Assembly: GCA_001692895.1 (NCBI GenBank)
Contig: KV748229.1
Coordinates: 495,359-559,358, forward strand
DNA length: 64,000 nt
Source of the DNA: Cenococcum geophilum 1.58
Taxonomy: Eukaryota; Ascomycota; Dothideomycetes; Gloniales; Gloniaceae
Direction: 5' to 3'
How positions within the stretch are numbered: position 1 is the stretch's first letter; every line of letters begins with the position of its first letter. Below the pieces are notes generated by a model. It searched no databases and had not been told where the DNA came from. It saw only the letters and a program-made list of their open reading frames with translations. This document shows, piece by piece, positions 22,285 through 33,885 of this stretch. The position numbers and the translations under genes were made by a program.

Positions 22285-24220
22285 CACTCCCAGCTAAAAG
22301 CATGCGTCACGACATCATGTTTTCGATTAAGCGGTGTGGCATTTGCTTGTTTTCACCCCTGAAACCTAAATGTTCTTTCTGGGCGCACGCAAATTCTTCG
22401 AAACTCATTCCGGCGTCGGTTTCTTGGATGGCGCACACCACCATGTAAAGGCCCATCCTCTGCAGTCCTTGTGCTCGTCTGAAAATGCTACGAATGTCAC
22501 TCGTCCTTTTCCTATCGGACTGGCTTGTTATCTGCTTCTGAATCCTTAATCCTCCCCCGTTCCTACCCATTTGCCGTGAGAGGCCGCGTAGATGTATTTC
22601 TTCCTCCTTCCTCCTTTTCTCTTCAAGCTCGCTGGCAATCGGCGATCGAAATGTCATGTGGAACGGGTAGCTGATAAAAGTCGGGGATGGTTGGCACGAA
22701 CATGGGAAACTGGCGGGGATTTACTCGGCTCTGATATCGCGGGTTTGTTGCGGATGTGGTTGTTTGCATGTAGGTGTGGTCTTTCTAATTTTTTTATTCC
22801 GAATCACGGGCGAGACGGCTATGCTACTGGTTCGTCCCTTGCAATTGACTTGCGGGACGATGGCTTGGGTAGCGAGTAACAGGTCGCCTTTTATCTCGCT
22901 AGGGTGAGAGGGATGGCGAGGGAATCAGAAATGGATCAGGCTTTGTTATTTATTTTGTCTGCCCCCGGGGGCTCTTCTTTGATAAGTAGACTTTTTCTCG
23001 TTCTCATTTTTTCAATTTGGGTATTTGTTGTGGTGGCTTCCCCCGCTTCCCCTTATGCTGACCTCAGAACAATTCTCGAGGCCAACCTGTTCCGTCGCCA
23101 ACGCATCCCACTCCTGTCTTTTTCGGGCTCTTTGCATGGTTTCTTTTTCCTCTCAAGGGTTCTGTTTGCTTGCGAAAAGACATTGTTTAGGAGAGTGGCT
23201 TCAGTCTCGATAAGTACACATGCTAGCTGGCTGCCGATTTTCCTACTCAGCCCCTCCACCTCTGCATGTTTGCAGTTGGGATGAAGAAACGGCCTCCGGC
23301 GGCGGTCTGGGTTATAGCTTGGAATGGTCATGAAGCGGCTGCTGATTTTGGAGCGGAACCTCGGACGGCAGTGCAGGTGTATTAAGTAGCATCAGGAATA
23401 AAACGCTTTCTTACTTGATTCACAGCTATTGGCGACCTCGCTCATAACTTCTCTAACCATTAAAGCCATTTACGCCCGAGTAATATCCGTGATCCTCTAA
23501 TAGGGTCCATTGAGCACCACCGATATCACCTATCAACAGCTATTCGCAGGCTAAGCAAACAATTCAGGACAAGACCCTACGCGCAGTTCCTTAAGAGTGC
23601 AATAACTTGCATCTGTCACTTCTGGTCCTGGGATGAATATCTAACGAACCCTCTAACCCGCCAGAGCTCTGGCTACCCACAATCAACTACCTCTGATGCA
23701 ATTACTTCTACTTGGTTGCTCTGATAGACTCACTCGATTGTGCTTCATCATCTATTGAATTATCCTCCGTTGACAGCGGTTTCATCACTAAAAGGCACTT
23801 TGATCATATCTATGCCCGAGGCTAGAGGACTTCCTCTATATTCACTAGTTTCATCATTTACCCTCCAGTATGACAGATAACGGCATATTTCAAAGCATTC
23901 CCAACGCACCCTCATCAGCCTCTGATCTACATTTCCAATCAAATGCGTTCGTGCACGGGCCATCATCCAGCAAACATGACAAACTACGGAATCACGGCGA
24001 ATCTGCGCGGGCGGCTCCTCCGCCTCGCCCGAAAGAAGCATCGCGCTCACAAGCTCAAGATCAGAGCCGTTTTCATCGCCGGAGTTATCATCATCTTCCA
24101 CGCGGACCACTACTGCGTCGCGCCGTCGATTCGTACCGCCCTGAGACGAGCTCTCGAATTTTCAAAACTGCAGATTCATACGGCTGGGGAGGACCTATCG
24201 AGCAAGAGCTGTCTGACGCG
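22285..24220. other. Intergenic region between GSK-3 and the cap-binding gene
   Basis: About 1.9 kb with no supported gene. An open frame at 22307-22657 (minus) and others at 22592-23331 have no family features; the T-rich stretch 22930-23170 looks like untranslated or spacer DNA. The reading frame is open upstream of 24221 from 23870, but the sequence there is not conserved in character, so it is treated as leader. Confidence 0.4.
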
Positions 24221-27103
24221 ATGGCAGATCTGGATGTAAGACCTGAGGGCAGAGGTGAGGGAGGACGGGGACGGTGGAACGGGAATCGGAAGAGAAGGTT
24301 TAGAGGTAAGCCTTTGCGAGTTATTGAAGCACTTCGTTCCGGCATCTTGAAGAGCTTGCACGCGCACTCAATTGGAATATGCTAAGCAGTAATGCATTCT
24401 AGATGACGATGACTTCGACCGCCGCCCAACGCGCAGGCGTTATGAAGAGCCCACTGCGAGCAAGCTGCGCAAGATGCTTCTGAGCATTGCCGAGTCGCCT
24501 ATGCGACTCCCCGAGGACGAGGCAAAGGACATCGCTAGGCTGCTGGAGGAAAACTTCGAAGATGAGGAAATTAGGAACGAGTTTTTTGATGTTTTTGTGA
24601 AACTGTCAGTGTTGCTATGTTTTGGCCTCTGCGATTGATGGCTAACGCCTTCTAGTATCATTGAACAGCCATTCAAAATCCCATTCGCTGGGGCGGTCGT
24701 CCTCTACGCAAACGAATCGAAGCCAGAAGTCACGAAAGAGGCCCTTAGACGCGTATCAGAACGAACACAAGAGTTTCTTAACTCTGGGAATTGGAGGGAG
24801 TTCAAGCTACTACTCCGATTCTTGGCCTGTCTACAGAGTTTATTCGATGGAGACGGTGTCTTCTCAATACTCCATAAGCTATTTGACAGCGCTGTAGACC
24901 TACAGAGCGCAAACGAAAACGATGTAAGTTGTCCGCTTGTCAAGCGTCGGTTCGCGAGACATTATCTCTGATTAAATGGGCAGGTTGTCGGACTAGAACT
25001 TGTCAAGATCATCCTCCTTACACTCCCATATGCTCTTGTATCTTCAGGCTCTGGCCTTGAAGAGCAGGCCATGGACATACTCCAAAAGACTGAGATTGTT
25101 GCTTCAATGAGGCTCCCCATAGAATCGTTAGTGGAGGCATATACTGGCCATACTGAGGAGAAACCTGTTCCTTACCACAGTATCATCGGATTGCTGCAGA
25201 TGCAATTGCAAAATGAAGCTGCTCGCGGCTGGGAACTTTCCTGCATTCCGAGGTTTTCTAAGCCTATTGCTCGCGAGGGGGAAGGCGAAGATGCAATGGT
25301 TACTACACCCGCCATGCATACTTTCCCGAATATTACGATTCCTTCCCCTGTCAATCCTGGACCGACACCGCTGTTTCCGGAGGCATATTTTTCATTGTAT
25401 GCGGATCAGGATGTCGAGGTGAGTGATTGCTTTTCCAATCTCTATAGAGACATACTAACGGGCATAGACTGTCCCCAAAACCACAGATATTGCAGCCTCC
25501 CTGCTCCGAGATGCACTTATTGATACAATTAATATCCTGGACTTCAACCGTACCGCAACGGCCAAATTCCTCATTGACCTGGATTGCTATTGGCAACCGG
25601 AAACATTCGTTAAGCGCGCGACTCCCTTCGATAAGCTTCGCGATGTAGCCGGTGACAAATCGACATGGAAGCCGGAAGATATGGCAGTTGACGCTGTTTT
25701 TTCTCAGATCTTCTTACTTCCTAATCCAGAACACAAGCTTATCTATTACCACTCGGTCATTACAGAGAGCTGCAAGATCGCCCCGGCCGCCATAGCGCCA
25801 AGCTTAGGAAGAGCAATTAGATTTTTGTTCAAAAATCTCGACGTCATGGATTTAGAGCTTGTCTATCGATTTCTAGACTGGTTCTCACACCATCTGAGTA
25901 ACTTTGAGTTTAGGTGGAAGTGGACGGAGTGGTGAGTAATCCTGCTATTTAATTTTGAAGTTTGGACGGACAATCTGACCCCTTGAAAGGCTTGATGACA
26001 TCGACCGCACGAACATGCACCCGAAGAAAGCCTTCATTATTGGTGCTTTAGACAAAGAGATTCGTCTTTCCTTCGCAAAGCGTATCCGTGCTACTCTCCC
26101 TGAGAAATACCATCCCCTTATCCCAGAGGGTAAGGACAAGGATACTCCGGATTTTAAGTACGCTGACGAACGTATGTTATATCTCCCACCTTAAGTCTTC
26201 TCAACACAATCTAGTAGCAACTAACCTACTTGCACAGAAACCCCCTTCTCCGTGGAAGGCCGCCAGCTGTGTAGTCAGATCCGCAAAAAGGCATCAGAAG
26301 ACCATATCCAGGAGACCATCAACTCCATCCACACGCAAGCAGCCGATGCCGGCATCATCGATGTCCTAGTTCCGTCTACGGACGCCTTCGTCACAAGCAT
26401 CTGCTACATCGGCTCCAAGTCGCTCTCCCACGTCCTCTCGTGCATCGAACGCAGCAAAGAACGCCTCCTAGCCATCGGGCCGCAGTCGGAGCTAGCACGC
26501 CGGCAGATCGTAGCGAGCGTGGTCGAGTACTGGAAGGACCAGCCCGGCATCGCCGTCAACATCGTCGACAAGCTGCTCAACTACACGATCCTGTCGCCCA
26601 TGTGCGTGGTGCAGTGGGCGCTGTCGGACCATCTCGGCGCCGGCGAGGCGCTGTCGGAGAGCTGGATCTTCGAGATGGTCGCGGGCACCGTCGGCAAGGT
26701 CACGAATCGCGTCCGCCAGATTGTGGCAGCCAGGTTGCAGAAGGGCCTGCCGGAGGAGCAGGTTGCGATGCTGGATGAGACGCTCGCGAAGGAGCGCGAT
26801 GCCATGCGCGCGCTTTTCAAATTGATCGACGATGCGGTCAGGGCCGTCGCTCAGGGCATTGCGAACACTTTCATTGAGAAGGAAGGAAGTGGGGAGTTGA
26901 GCGCTGAGGATGCGGCGCTGATTAAAGCGTGGGGAAAGAGATGGCAGACGGTGTTTATTCGGAAGGCGCAGGTCGAGGAAGCAGTTGTGGGAGAGGAGGC
27001 TGTGGAGGCGAAGGTCAAGGCCCTCAACGCCGAACCGGTGGATGAAGAAAATGGGATTATGGAGGCCACGGAGGTTATGAACGGTGAGGACGATATGGTT
27101 TAA
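24221..27103 (+). CDS. cbc1: Nuclear cap-binding complex large subunit (CBP80/CBC1)
   Basis: Seven exons: 24221-24305, 24403-24604, 24656-24923, 24984-25418, 25468-25931, 25990-26171, 26238-27103; all junctions keep frame, giving about 833 residues. The start MADLDVRPEGRG, an Arg/Gly/Lys-rich N-terminus and the DDDDFDRRP acidic-basic block are typical. The first MIF4G domain begins near LRKMLLSIAESPMRLPEDEA and includes VVLYANESKPEVT; the later helical domains include YRFLDWFSHHLSNF and WALSDHLGAGEALSESWIFE. CBP80 binds the small subunit CBP20; together they hold the m7G cap of nuclear transcripts and link splicing, export and decay. A start further upstream (23870) is open in frame but lacks the conserved character, so 24221 was chosen. 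Confidence 0.92.
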
Positions 27104-27633
27104 GCTTAAAATACCAAATTGAGAAACTCATAGGGGAATTGCATGGCTTAATGAGTAAAACAAAGGATCGGTAAGGAGCTTTGTGCTCACTTAGGGGTTT
27201 TCTTTGGCTGTCACGGTGGGTGGTCGGAGAGCCTTCGGATAGCTGCGTAGAAAATTCGTTGGAATAAAGGCTGGTGGTGGATTAGGAGTCACATGTTCTC
27301 TTGTATTGGTTTAGGCTCGCTGCATTCTGAGAGTACAGCATTCCGGAATTGCCTTCCTCTTGTACTTCTATTTATATTTGACCATAGCCTATACTTGGGT
27401 TAGAGTAATGGCTACAGGGAATTTTGGTGACAGAAATCTATCAATGGATTTTCCTGGATGAAAATACAAAATTGTCCAAAGACCCTTAAATATATCGAAA
27501 TTGACGAAGCTGGAACAAACTCTCAAATGCAGGCACCTGTACCCACAAGTCCCTTGGCTCAGACAGTAGGGCATTTCTTTCAAAGCACTCACTTCTGTTG
27601 AGGTCGATAGCAGGATCGTCCCGCAGGTGGACT
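27104..27633. other. 3' flank between two convergent genes
   Basis: About 530 bases between the cap-binding gene (+) and the secreted protein gene (-). No coding or repeat structure was recognised. Confidence 0.45.
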
Positions 27634-28137
27634 TTAATGTGCGGGGTAATCACAGCCAGAGAAGTCTGTTAGGCCCGTAAACTTCTTGATGGCGTCTTCC
27701 TGACAGCTCTCTGGCGCGGCACCTTCACTCGTAAAATGTATTATAGCTTTGATTGACATAGTGACAGCAACCTCATCCTTCGCCAGATTTGCGCGAGGCG
27801 TGTATTCTTTTAGGTTGTCGGCGAAACAGGCGTCTTCGACCTCCTTTTTAAACGCATCAACGTGATTATCGGCTTCAGGGAGACCTGTGATCCGAACACT
27901 GACGGTGCGGATCATATCCGGAGCTGGCACGATCGTCGAATCAAGCGAGTAAAAGACTACACAGCGGACAACGATTTGAGTGTTAGCTCGAGGTAAGAGG
28001 GATTCGACGGCTTTCGCTCCTATGTCCCCAATGAGGTCTCTGGGAGGAAACATTCCGCCTATGTCATTTAGACCCGCACTGGTGAAGGCGAGAAGATGAG
28101 TGAGAAGGAGAAGCAACGATATTTGCGTATAATGCAT
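27634..28137 (-). CDS. Small secreted protein with four cysteines, function unknown
   Basis: Single-exon open frame of 167 residues on the minus strand. It starts with a clear signal peptide: positive/polar start, hydrophobic ISLLLLLTHLLAFTSA, cleavage expected after about residue 20. The mature part has four cysteines (in VVRCVVF, EDACFAD, ESCQED and SGCDYP), enough for two disulfides, and no transmembrane segment. I recognise no family. It is the last gene before the repeat-rich part of the window, a position often seen for fast-evolving secreted proteins. It could be an effector-like or cell-wall protein; only the secretion signal is firm. Codon use is normal and not RIP-like. Confidence 0.6.
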   Translation of the reverse strand: MHYTQISLLLLLTHLLAFTSAGLNDIGGMFPPRDLIGDIGAKAVESLLPRANTQIVVRCVVFYSLDSTIVPAPDMIRTVSVRITGLPEADNHVDAFKKEVEDACFADNLKEYTPRANLAKDEVAVTMSIKAIIHFTSEGAAPESCQEDAIKKFTGLTDFSGCDYPAH

Positions 28138-29159
28138 TGTAACGGTAGTCAGGATAACATAGATTTGGAGGTCGGAAGGCTGTTAATCGCTAGAATAGAA
28201 AAGACCAAGATAGAGGTTGTGGAAGTTGTGGAGTTCTCTGCGATTTATTATTATGCTCGTTCTGCACGACCCCGCGAATACTTTGATCGTGCTGCTAGAT
28301 TGCTAACAGTCACTTCACTAATCTTTTTGACCACAGCCTACTCAACAATTTTGCAAGCAGAAAGAAGCCCAACATGATGAAATCTGTACTTTGTGCAAAA
28401 CAGTGCAGTACAACGACTAGGTGCACGACTTCAGATGTCAAATTAGCAAGTGTGCGTGTTCCACGTTCTAGCACTAAGTTAACACGAACCCAGTACGGCG
28501 GGCATGGATCTCTCGAGATTTTCCAAGCCCCCACGCGCGGTGCGACGTGCAGAACGCTTTCTCGTACGATATTGGCCTCACAGTGGCATGACCGGTTGTA
28601 CGCTAGTTACGGGATCCGTCTCACGCGGCATAAGTAAAGCACTCTGGCGCTCTGCCTGCAGGAGCCCTGATACACACCACCAAAGCCACCAGGGTCCATT
28701 TCATGGCGCATTTCAGCTGTTAGTTGCCGGCCCTCTGCTACAAACCCTCTTTCAAGATTTCCGGTCTTGAGAAAGTTAAAATCACCCGAGGGTCGAACGA
28801 CCGTGCGAGCTTCGCTATCGCCATGTCACATTAGTGGAGTGGTGGCTGAATTCTATATAGATATACGCGTTGTTTTGGATAAGAAAGGTCTATCGACCTG
28901 ACGGGAAGAAGGACATTTGGATCGATCTCTTCTGACGGGTGGCGGCGCTTTCTTCCTCTGCTCTATAAAGTAAGATTAGTTGAAGCCTATATATAAGTTA
29001 TATATTAGGGGTTGTAGGGGGGGAGGGTAAGGGTTCTAAAACTGCAACCTATACACGATTTATAACGCGCACCAAGGCGGTTTGTTTTGAACCGATCGAG
29101 CGGCCTATACTGCCTACAGCAGGTACAGAACTCCTTTCTGACTACATATTAGAAGTATA

Positions 29160-29375
29160 GGCGTTTGTACAGACGTTCGTGTAGACGTTCGTGCAGACGA
29201 TTGTATGCGCGATTGTACAGCCGTTCGTAGAGACGTTTGTAGAGATGATTATAAGACTTCCTAGTATATTAGTGCTGCGTGTGAGTAGAGCTTTAGAGCT
29301 CCAGATAGGACTTTAAGTAGAGCTTTGAGTAGAGCTTCGTGCAGAGTTTTTAGAGAGCCTTGGTAGAGCTTTGTG
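29160..29375. repeat. Degenerate 12-bp minisatellite (locus 1 of 3)
   Basis: Units such as GACGTTCGTGTA and GACGTTCGTGCA repeat about seven times from 29170, then GTAGAGCTTTGA/GTAGAGCTTCGTGCA units follow to about 29370. Read on the minus strand these are GTCTGCACGAAC and CTCTGCACGAAG, the same cores as the arrays at 32200-32660 and 57184-58470. Confidence 0.65.
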
Positions 29376-29420
29376 CGACCGTACAGGGTATTCTTATCCC
29401 ATCACCCGCCAATTATCTTC

Positions 29421-29488
29421 CTACGTTATCGATAAGAATTTGGCCAATCAGGAGGCATGGATTGAGTACACCCTTATCGATAACGTAG
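29421..29488. repeat. 16-bp perfect inverted repeat
   Basis: CTACGTTATCGATAAG at 29421-29436 is perfectly reverse-complemented at 29473-29488, around 36 bases. It may be the core of a small palindromic element; no target duplication is evident. Confidence 0.5.
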
Positions 29489-30291
29489 TACCCTAATGGG
29501 ATAGCGGATATCCTATGCTATGCAATATGAATATTCTGAGACCGTGAACGCGCCGTTGGGCGCCTTGCGAACACCATACCGAAACAGTATCGACATTCTT
29601 GAATTCGTTATGACTCTCCATGTTTTGCAGATGCAAAGTTGAAATCTCACGGTTTGGAGGGAGAGTGTGAAGGTTTAGGGTATCATAATCTGTTCGGTCT
29701 GTGCGCCTTTTAGTGTCGCCCGTTTTAATTAGTGGCGGTTACTACCATGGCTCATTTGAATCCGTAATTAAGGCGATTGTTCGGTAAGGCTCCAGATGAG
29801 GTTCCAGATTTGACTTCGCACAATGCGTGATTGACGTCGGTGAGCGATTCGAGTGAGCCCCTCTCCGCCACTATCGCGACTCCTTACTTTGGTGTAATAA
29901 TGGAGACTCCTCGGCCAACGCCCTCTCTGCGGTCAACACTTTCTACACCTTCGCCCACCTCCCGTAGGAGCCGTAGTAGAGTTACAGCGACGCCCGCGAC
30001 ACCCGCGACGCCCGCAGTGCACAGGAACGCGCATATAAGATGAACAGGCGAGATGGAGGAAGCAGCATCACGATCGGGGCGCGTGGAGTCGCCATATTAC
30101 AAGAAGTCGTCACCCTGGCGTGTATACGAGAGCTCTAGATTGATATGGAATACAGAACGGGAGCTCGAATCGAAGGCTATATATTGAAACGGTGCCAAGA
30201 ACCTCATTTCAACTAACGTATACAGTATAGGTTGCGCTTACCGATATGGAGGACTTGCCGGATACGCTGCGTAGAACAATATAGTTATATA

Positions 30292-30398
30292 TTGTTCTTG
30301 CCGAAATATCGTGAACTCGCGCCGGAGTAAAGCCGGTCATCGCGCACCACCCAATTTCACATAGAAATCGATGCCATTGATTATTTTTGCTTGCCCAC
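30292..30398 (+). repeat. Left terminal inverted repeat of the Tc1/mariner-type element
   Basis: Begins TTGTTCTTGCCGAAATATCG next to a TA dinucleotide. It matches the reverse complement of 35265-35371 apart from two C/A differences, which are transversions and so not RIP changes. Confidence 0.9.
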
Positions 30399-30469
30399 AC
30401 CTTCCACCCCCAACAATTATGGCGTAAAATCATACTTTGGTCTAGCTGCATTAAGCCAATTGTATAGAA

Positions 30470-31760
30470 TTGCTGGTGTTGACCATGGAGCCGCCTACAT
30501 GTGTATTTGGTCGCGCCAATAAGGGCCAAAATCGCAAGCGTGTATTGTCTACTACCTCGCCGACGCAGGCTTCTAAAAGGACTCTAAAGCGTCGTTTAAA
30601 GCTCATTTTAAAGAAGTCTTCGAATCGTCAAGCAAGGCGTCGTACGGAACCACCGCAGCAACTACCGTCACCAATATTTGTAGAGTCTTCGCCACCGCGG
30701 CCAGAGCAGCTAGATAAGGAGGAGGAGGAGGAGGAGCCGGAGGAGGAGCTAGATAAGGAGGAGGAGGAAGAGGAGGAGGAAGAGGAGCCAGAGGAGCAGC
30801 CGGAGGAGCCAGAGGAGCAGCCGGAGGAGGAGCCAGAGGAGCAGCCGGAGGAGGAGCCAGAGGAGCAGCCGGAGGAGGAGCCAGAGGAGCAGCCGGAGGA
30901 GGAGCCAGAGGAGGAGCCGGAGGAGGAGCCAGAGGAGGAGCCGGAGGAGCTTCCTATTAGCTTTATGAGTCGGTGGAAGGCAGTATATAGGAGAGAGGCC
31001 TTACCCGGTGCGGTATCTTTAAAATATAACACCACTAACCTCTTCTACCACCTAATTGAGCGCTAGCAAGACAGTATTATTGCTAAGTACCTACCGCGGA
31101 TCTTTATCATTAATCGCCTTAAAGCCGCTGCCTCCTATAAGAAGCAATTAAAGACTAATTACTTCCGCTATAAGATTGGTAATTGTTATAATCTATATAA
31201 GGTAACTAAGCTGCTTAAGGATCTTTATAAGCAGAATCCTACTAAGTTATTATACTTGGATCTTACCTTATATATAATTAAGGAGAAGCTCTAAGAGATA
31301 CTAGCACCATTATTAACACCTTCCTCTAGCTAAGTAGTAAGATCTAGTAAAAAAACTGCTACCTAAATCCAAGAAGCCAATCTCTCTAATATTATTGCCG
31401 TAGAGGAAGCTGCTAGTAATAGGATTCTGGCTCTAATAAGTAGGTAGCCTTGTGTTAATAGCTACTGTTCTAATAAAGGAGCCACCTGCTAGTAAAATAG
31501 ATGTAGAAATAATTCTAATCGAGTTAAGCACCACTATCCTATTAATACTTATATCCTTTAAAGGTGGAGTAGAGAGATCTAATTAGATATATTAACGGTT
31601 AAGGAGCTATTGTAAAATATAGTCTATTAGCTATTAGCTTAGAAGATAAAACGGCAGCTACTAAAAAGTTAAGAGCTAACAGTAGTAGGAGGCTTACTAT
31701 TTAAGTAAGTTAAGGACCTTATTTAGCTAATTACCGTTTAGGAGTTAAACTTACATCGGG
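30470..31760 (+). pseudogene. Cargo ORF of the element: acidic Glu/Pro/Gln-repeat protein, decayed
   Basis: The frame is open from 30470 (a second ATG is at 30485) to 31066 and then continues in the same frame through TAG/TAA codons to about 31320, with further coding-like sequence to 31760. The protein has a Lys/Arg-rich N-terminus (KRTLKRRLKLILKK), a Glu/Pro/Gln repeat region of about 80 residues encoded by 24-bp units (30712-30955), then a hydrophobic/aromatic part (SRWKAVYRREALPG, LPRIFIINRLKAA, NYFRYKIGNCYNLYKVTKLL). A later part has a Cys-rich stretch followed by His-His. Most stops sit where CAG, CAA or TGG would fit. I recognise no family. It could be a DNA-binding accessory protein or an unrelated captured gene. 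Confidence 0.55.
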
Positions 31761-31816
31761 AAAATATTCGCAGGATGAGATTCAAGTAGACTTTGATTTT
31801 CGCGTTTCGCGTAATT

Positions 31817-32024
31817 GACATGCAATTTAACCAACTCGACACGCAATTGACCAACTTGACACGCATTTGACTAACTTGACACGCAATTCAACCAACTTAA
31901 CACGCAATTAACCAACTTAACACGCAATTCGACCCAACTTAATACGCAATTAACTAACTTAATACGCAATTCGACCAACTTAATACGCAATTTAACTAAC
32001 TTAACACGCAATTGATACGGTAAT
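31817..32024. repeat. Minisatellite, about 20-bp unit (TTGACACGCAATTNACCAAC type)
   Basis: About ten tandem copies of a 19-21 bp unit with the core ACACGCAATT and a variable end ACCAACTT; copies differ mostly by C/T changes (GACACGC to AATACGC), again RIP-like. It lies inside the DNA transposon. Confidence 0.75.
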
Positions 32025-32199
32025 TGACTAACTTAATATATTTAAAAGTTAAATAATATACGCAGTTGACCTACTTAGCAACTTTAAAAGGTAACTGTAT
32101 ATTTCTTAACATGCAATTAGGTAAAGTTGTATACTATATATTTAACTATTATATATTATCTAATATATCTTATACAATCTTATATAGTCTTATTACTTA

Positions 32200-32660
32200 G
32201 AGGCTCTGCATGAGGCTCTGCCACGAGGCTCTACACGAAGCTCTACACGAAGCTCTACACGAAGCTCTGCACGAAGCTCTGCACGAAGCTCTGCACGAAG
32301 CTCTGCCACGAAGCTCTGCACGAAAGCTCTGCACGAAGCTCTGCACGAAGCTCTGCACGAAGCTCTACGTACAGAGGCTCTGCACGAGGCTCTGCGCGAG
32401 GTCTGCGTACGGAGGCTCTGCACGAAGCTCTGCACGAAGCTCTGCACGAGGCTCTGCGCGAAAGCTCTGCGTACGGAGGCTCTACACGAAGCTCTGCACG
32501 AGGCTCTGCGCGAAGCTCTGCATACGGAGGGCTCTACACGAAGCTCTACACGAAGCTCTATAACGAAGCTCTACGTACAGAGGCTCTGCACAAGGGCTCT
32601 GCGCGAAGCTCTGCGTGAAGCTCTGCGTACGGAGGGCTCTACACGAAGCTCTGCATCGGG
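32200..32660. repeat. 12-bp minisatellite AGCTCTGCACGA (locus 2 of 3)
   Basis: About 35 tandem copies of AGCTCTGCACGA and its variants (AGCTCTACACGA, GGCTCTGCGCGA, TCTGCGTACGGA), with occasional one-base insertions that shift the phase. Because the unit is a multiple of three, both strands show false open frames (Ala-Leu-His-Glu repeats). Confidence 0.85.
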
Positions 32661-32779
32661 TCCCCGCTATAATTCCCGATAGCGTCTACACGTGTCTCTG
32701 CCTATGTAGCCGCCTTATTTTTTACCCTTCCTTCCTTCCTTACATCCTCCCTACCTAGGGAGGCACTAGAACGGCAGCC

Positions 32780-33075
32780 AGCAGAGGACCGTTGCTAGAA
32801 CTAGATGACTATCGCTAGAATCAGACGACCGTCGCCAGAACCAGACGGACCGTTACCAGAAACCAGACGACCGTTACCAGAACCAGACGACCGTCGCCAG
32901 AGCCAGACGACCGTCGCCAGAACCAGACGACCGTCGTCAGAGCCAGACGACTATCGCCAGAGCCAGACAACTGTCGCTAGAACCAGACGACCGTCGCCAG
33001 AACCAGACGACCGTCTCTAGAGTTAGACGACCATTGCTAGAACCAGACGACTGTCGCTAGAGCTAGACGACAACA
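32780..33075. repeat. 20-bp minisatellite CCAGACGACCGTCGCCAGAA
   Basis: About 14 tandem copies of a 20-bp unit, varying at a few C/T and G/A positions. Open frames across it (Arg/Pro/Asp-rich) are by-products of the repeat. Confidence 0.85.
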
Positions 33076-33129
33076 ACTAGCCAGCGAACACTATAAACGA
33101 TTCAATTGATTAATTGAATTAAGGTAGTA

Positions 33130-33540
33130 TAGACAGGTAGGCATAAACAGGGAGATACTAACGGGTAGGTAGATGCAGACAGGTAGGTAGATATAGATAG
33201 GTAAGTAGATGCAGATAGGTAAGTAAATGTAGATAGGTAGGTAGATATAAACAGGTAAGCAGATACAGATAGGTAAGTAGATGTAGATAGGTAGGCAGAT
33301 ATAGATAGGTAAGCAGATGTAGATAGGTAAGCAGATATAAATAAGTAGGCGATATAGACGGGTAGGTAATGTAGATAGGTAGGTAAATATAGATAGGTAA
33401 GTAGATATAAATAGGTAAGTAGATGTAGATAGGCAAGTAGATGTAGATAGGTAGGCGATATAGACAGGTAGGCAATGTAGACAGGTAGGTAATGTAGGCA
33501 GGTAGGTAAGTTAATAGGTAGATAGGTAGAAGAGAACCAT
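33130..33540. repeat. 18-bp minisatellite GTAGGTAGATATAGATAG
   Basis: About 22 tandem copies of an 18-bp unit with alternation between GTAGGTAGATATAGATAG and GTAAGTAGATGCAGATAG. The minus strand reads Tyr-Leu-Pro-Ile-Tyr-Ile repeats, which is not considered a gene. Confidence 0.85.
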
Positions 33541-33885
33541 CGCTATATTATATTAAATTATCTAAAATAATAATATTTATTTTGCTAGCCTTATAAATAG
33601 CTTTAAAGTAGCTTTTATTTATTTAAAATATGCTATTAGTATAAAAGAGGTAAATATAATTATGGTTGCCAAATGCGTAGATTGCTGGTAGGTTGCGCGC
33701 AGGTTACGCGCAGGCTACGCGTAGGCTGCGTGTTAAAAAAACACGATATAGGCTAGTCGGTCGAGTTGCCAAATGACCTCAACTGCGCGCTAATTGCGTC
33801 AACCACCAGCCATTGAGGCCATTGAAAGGGTACTATATTTTCCCGATGACTAATAAGATATCTAAATTAGCAACAGCATACTTAA

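Larger units (their letters stand above)
28138..30291. other. Repeat-bearing spacer left of the Tc1/mariner-type element
   Basis: No intact gene. 28138-28980 is of ordinary composition with only short open frames. From 28980 it is AT-rich and holds a degenerate minisatellite and an inverted repeat, listed separately. 29831-30187 reads in one frame, apart from a stop near 30041, as a Ser/Thr/Pro-rich sequence followed by an Arg/Glu-rich segment. It may be the start of a decayed gene or gag-like ORF cut by the element at 30292. Confidence 0.4.

Noticed and set aside
22307-22657. 116-codon minus-strand frame after GSK-3
   Set aside because: Charged but without any family motif; lies in the GSK-3 3' flank.
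32193-33475. Open frames with Ala-Leu-His-Glu, Arg-Pro-Ser and Leu-Pro-Ile-Tyr repeats
   Set aside because: All are by-products of tandem repeats whose units are 12, 18 or 20 bp long.
31817-33540. Possible CRISPR-like array
   Set aside because: Repeats are head-to-tail without unique spacers, and the genome is eukaryotic.
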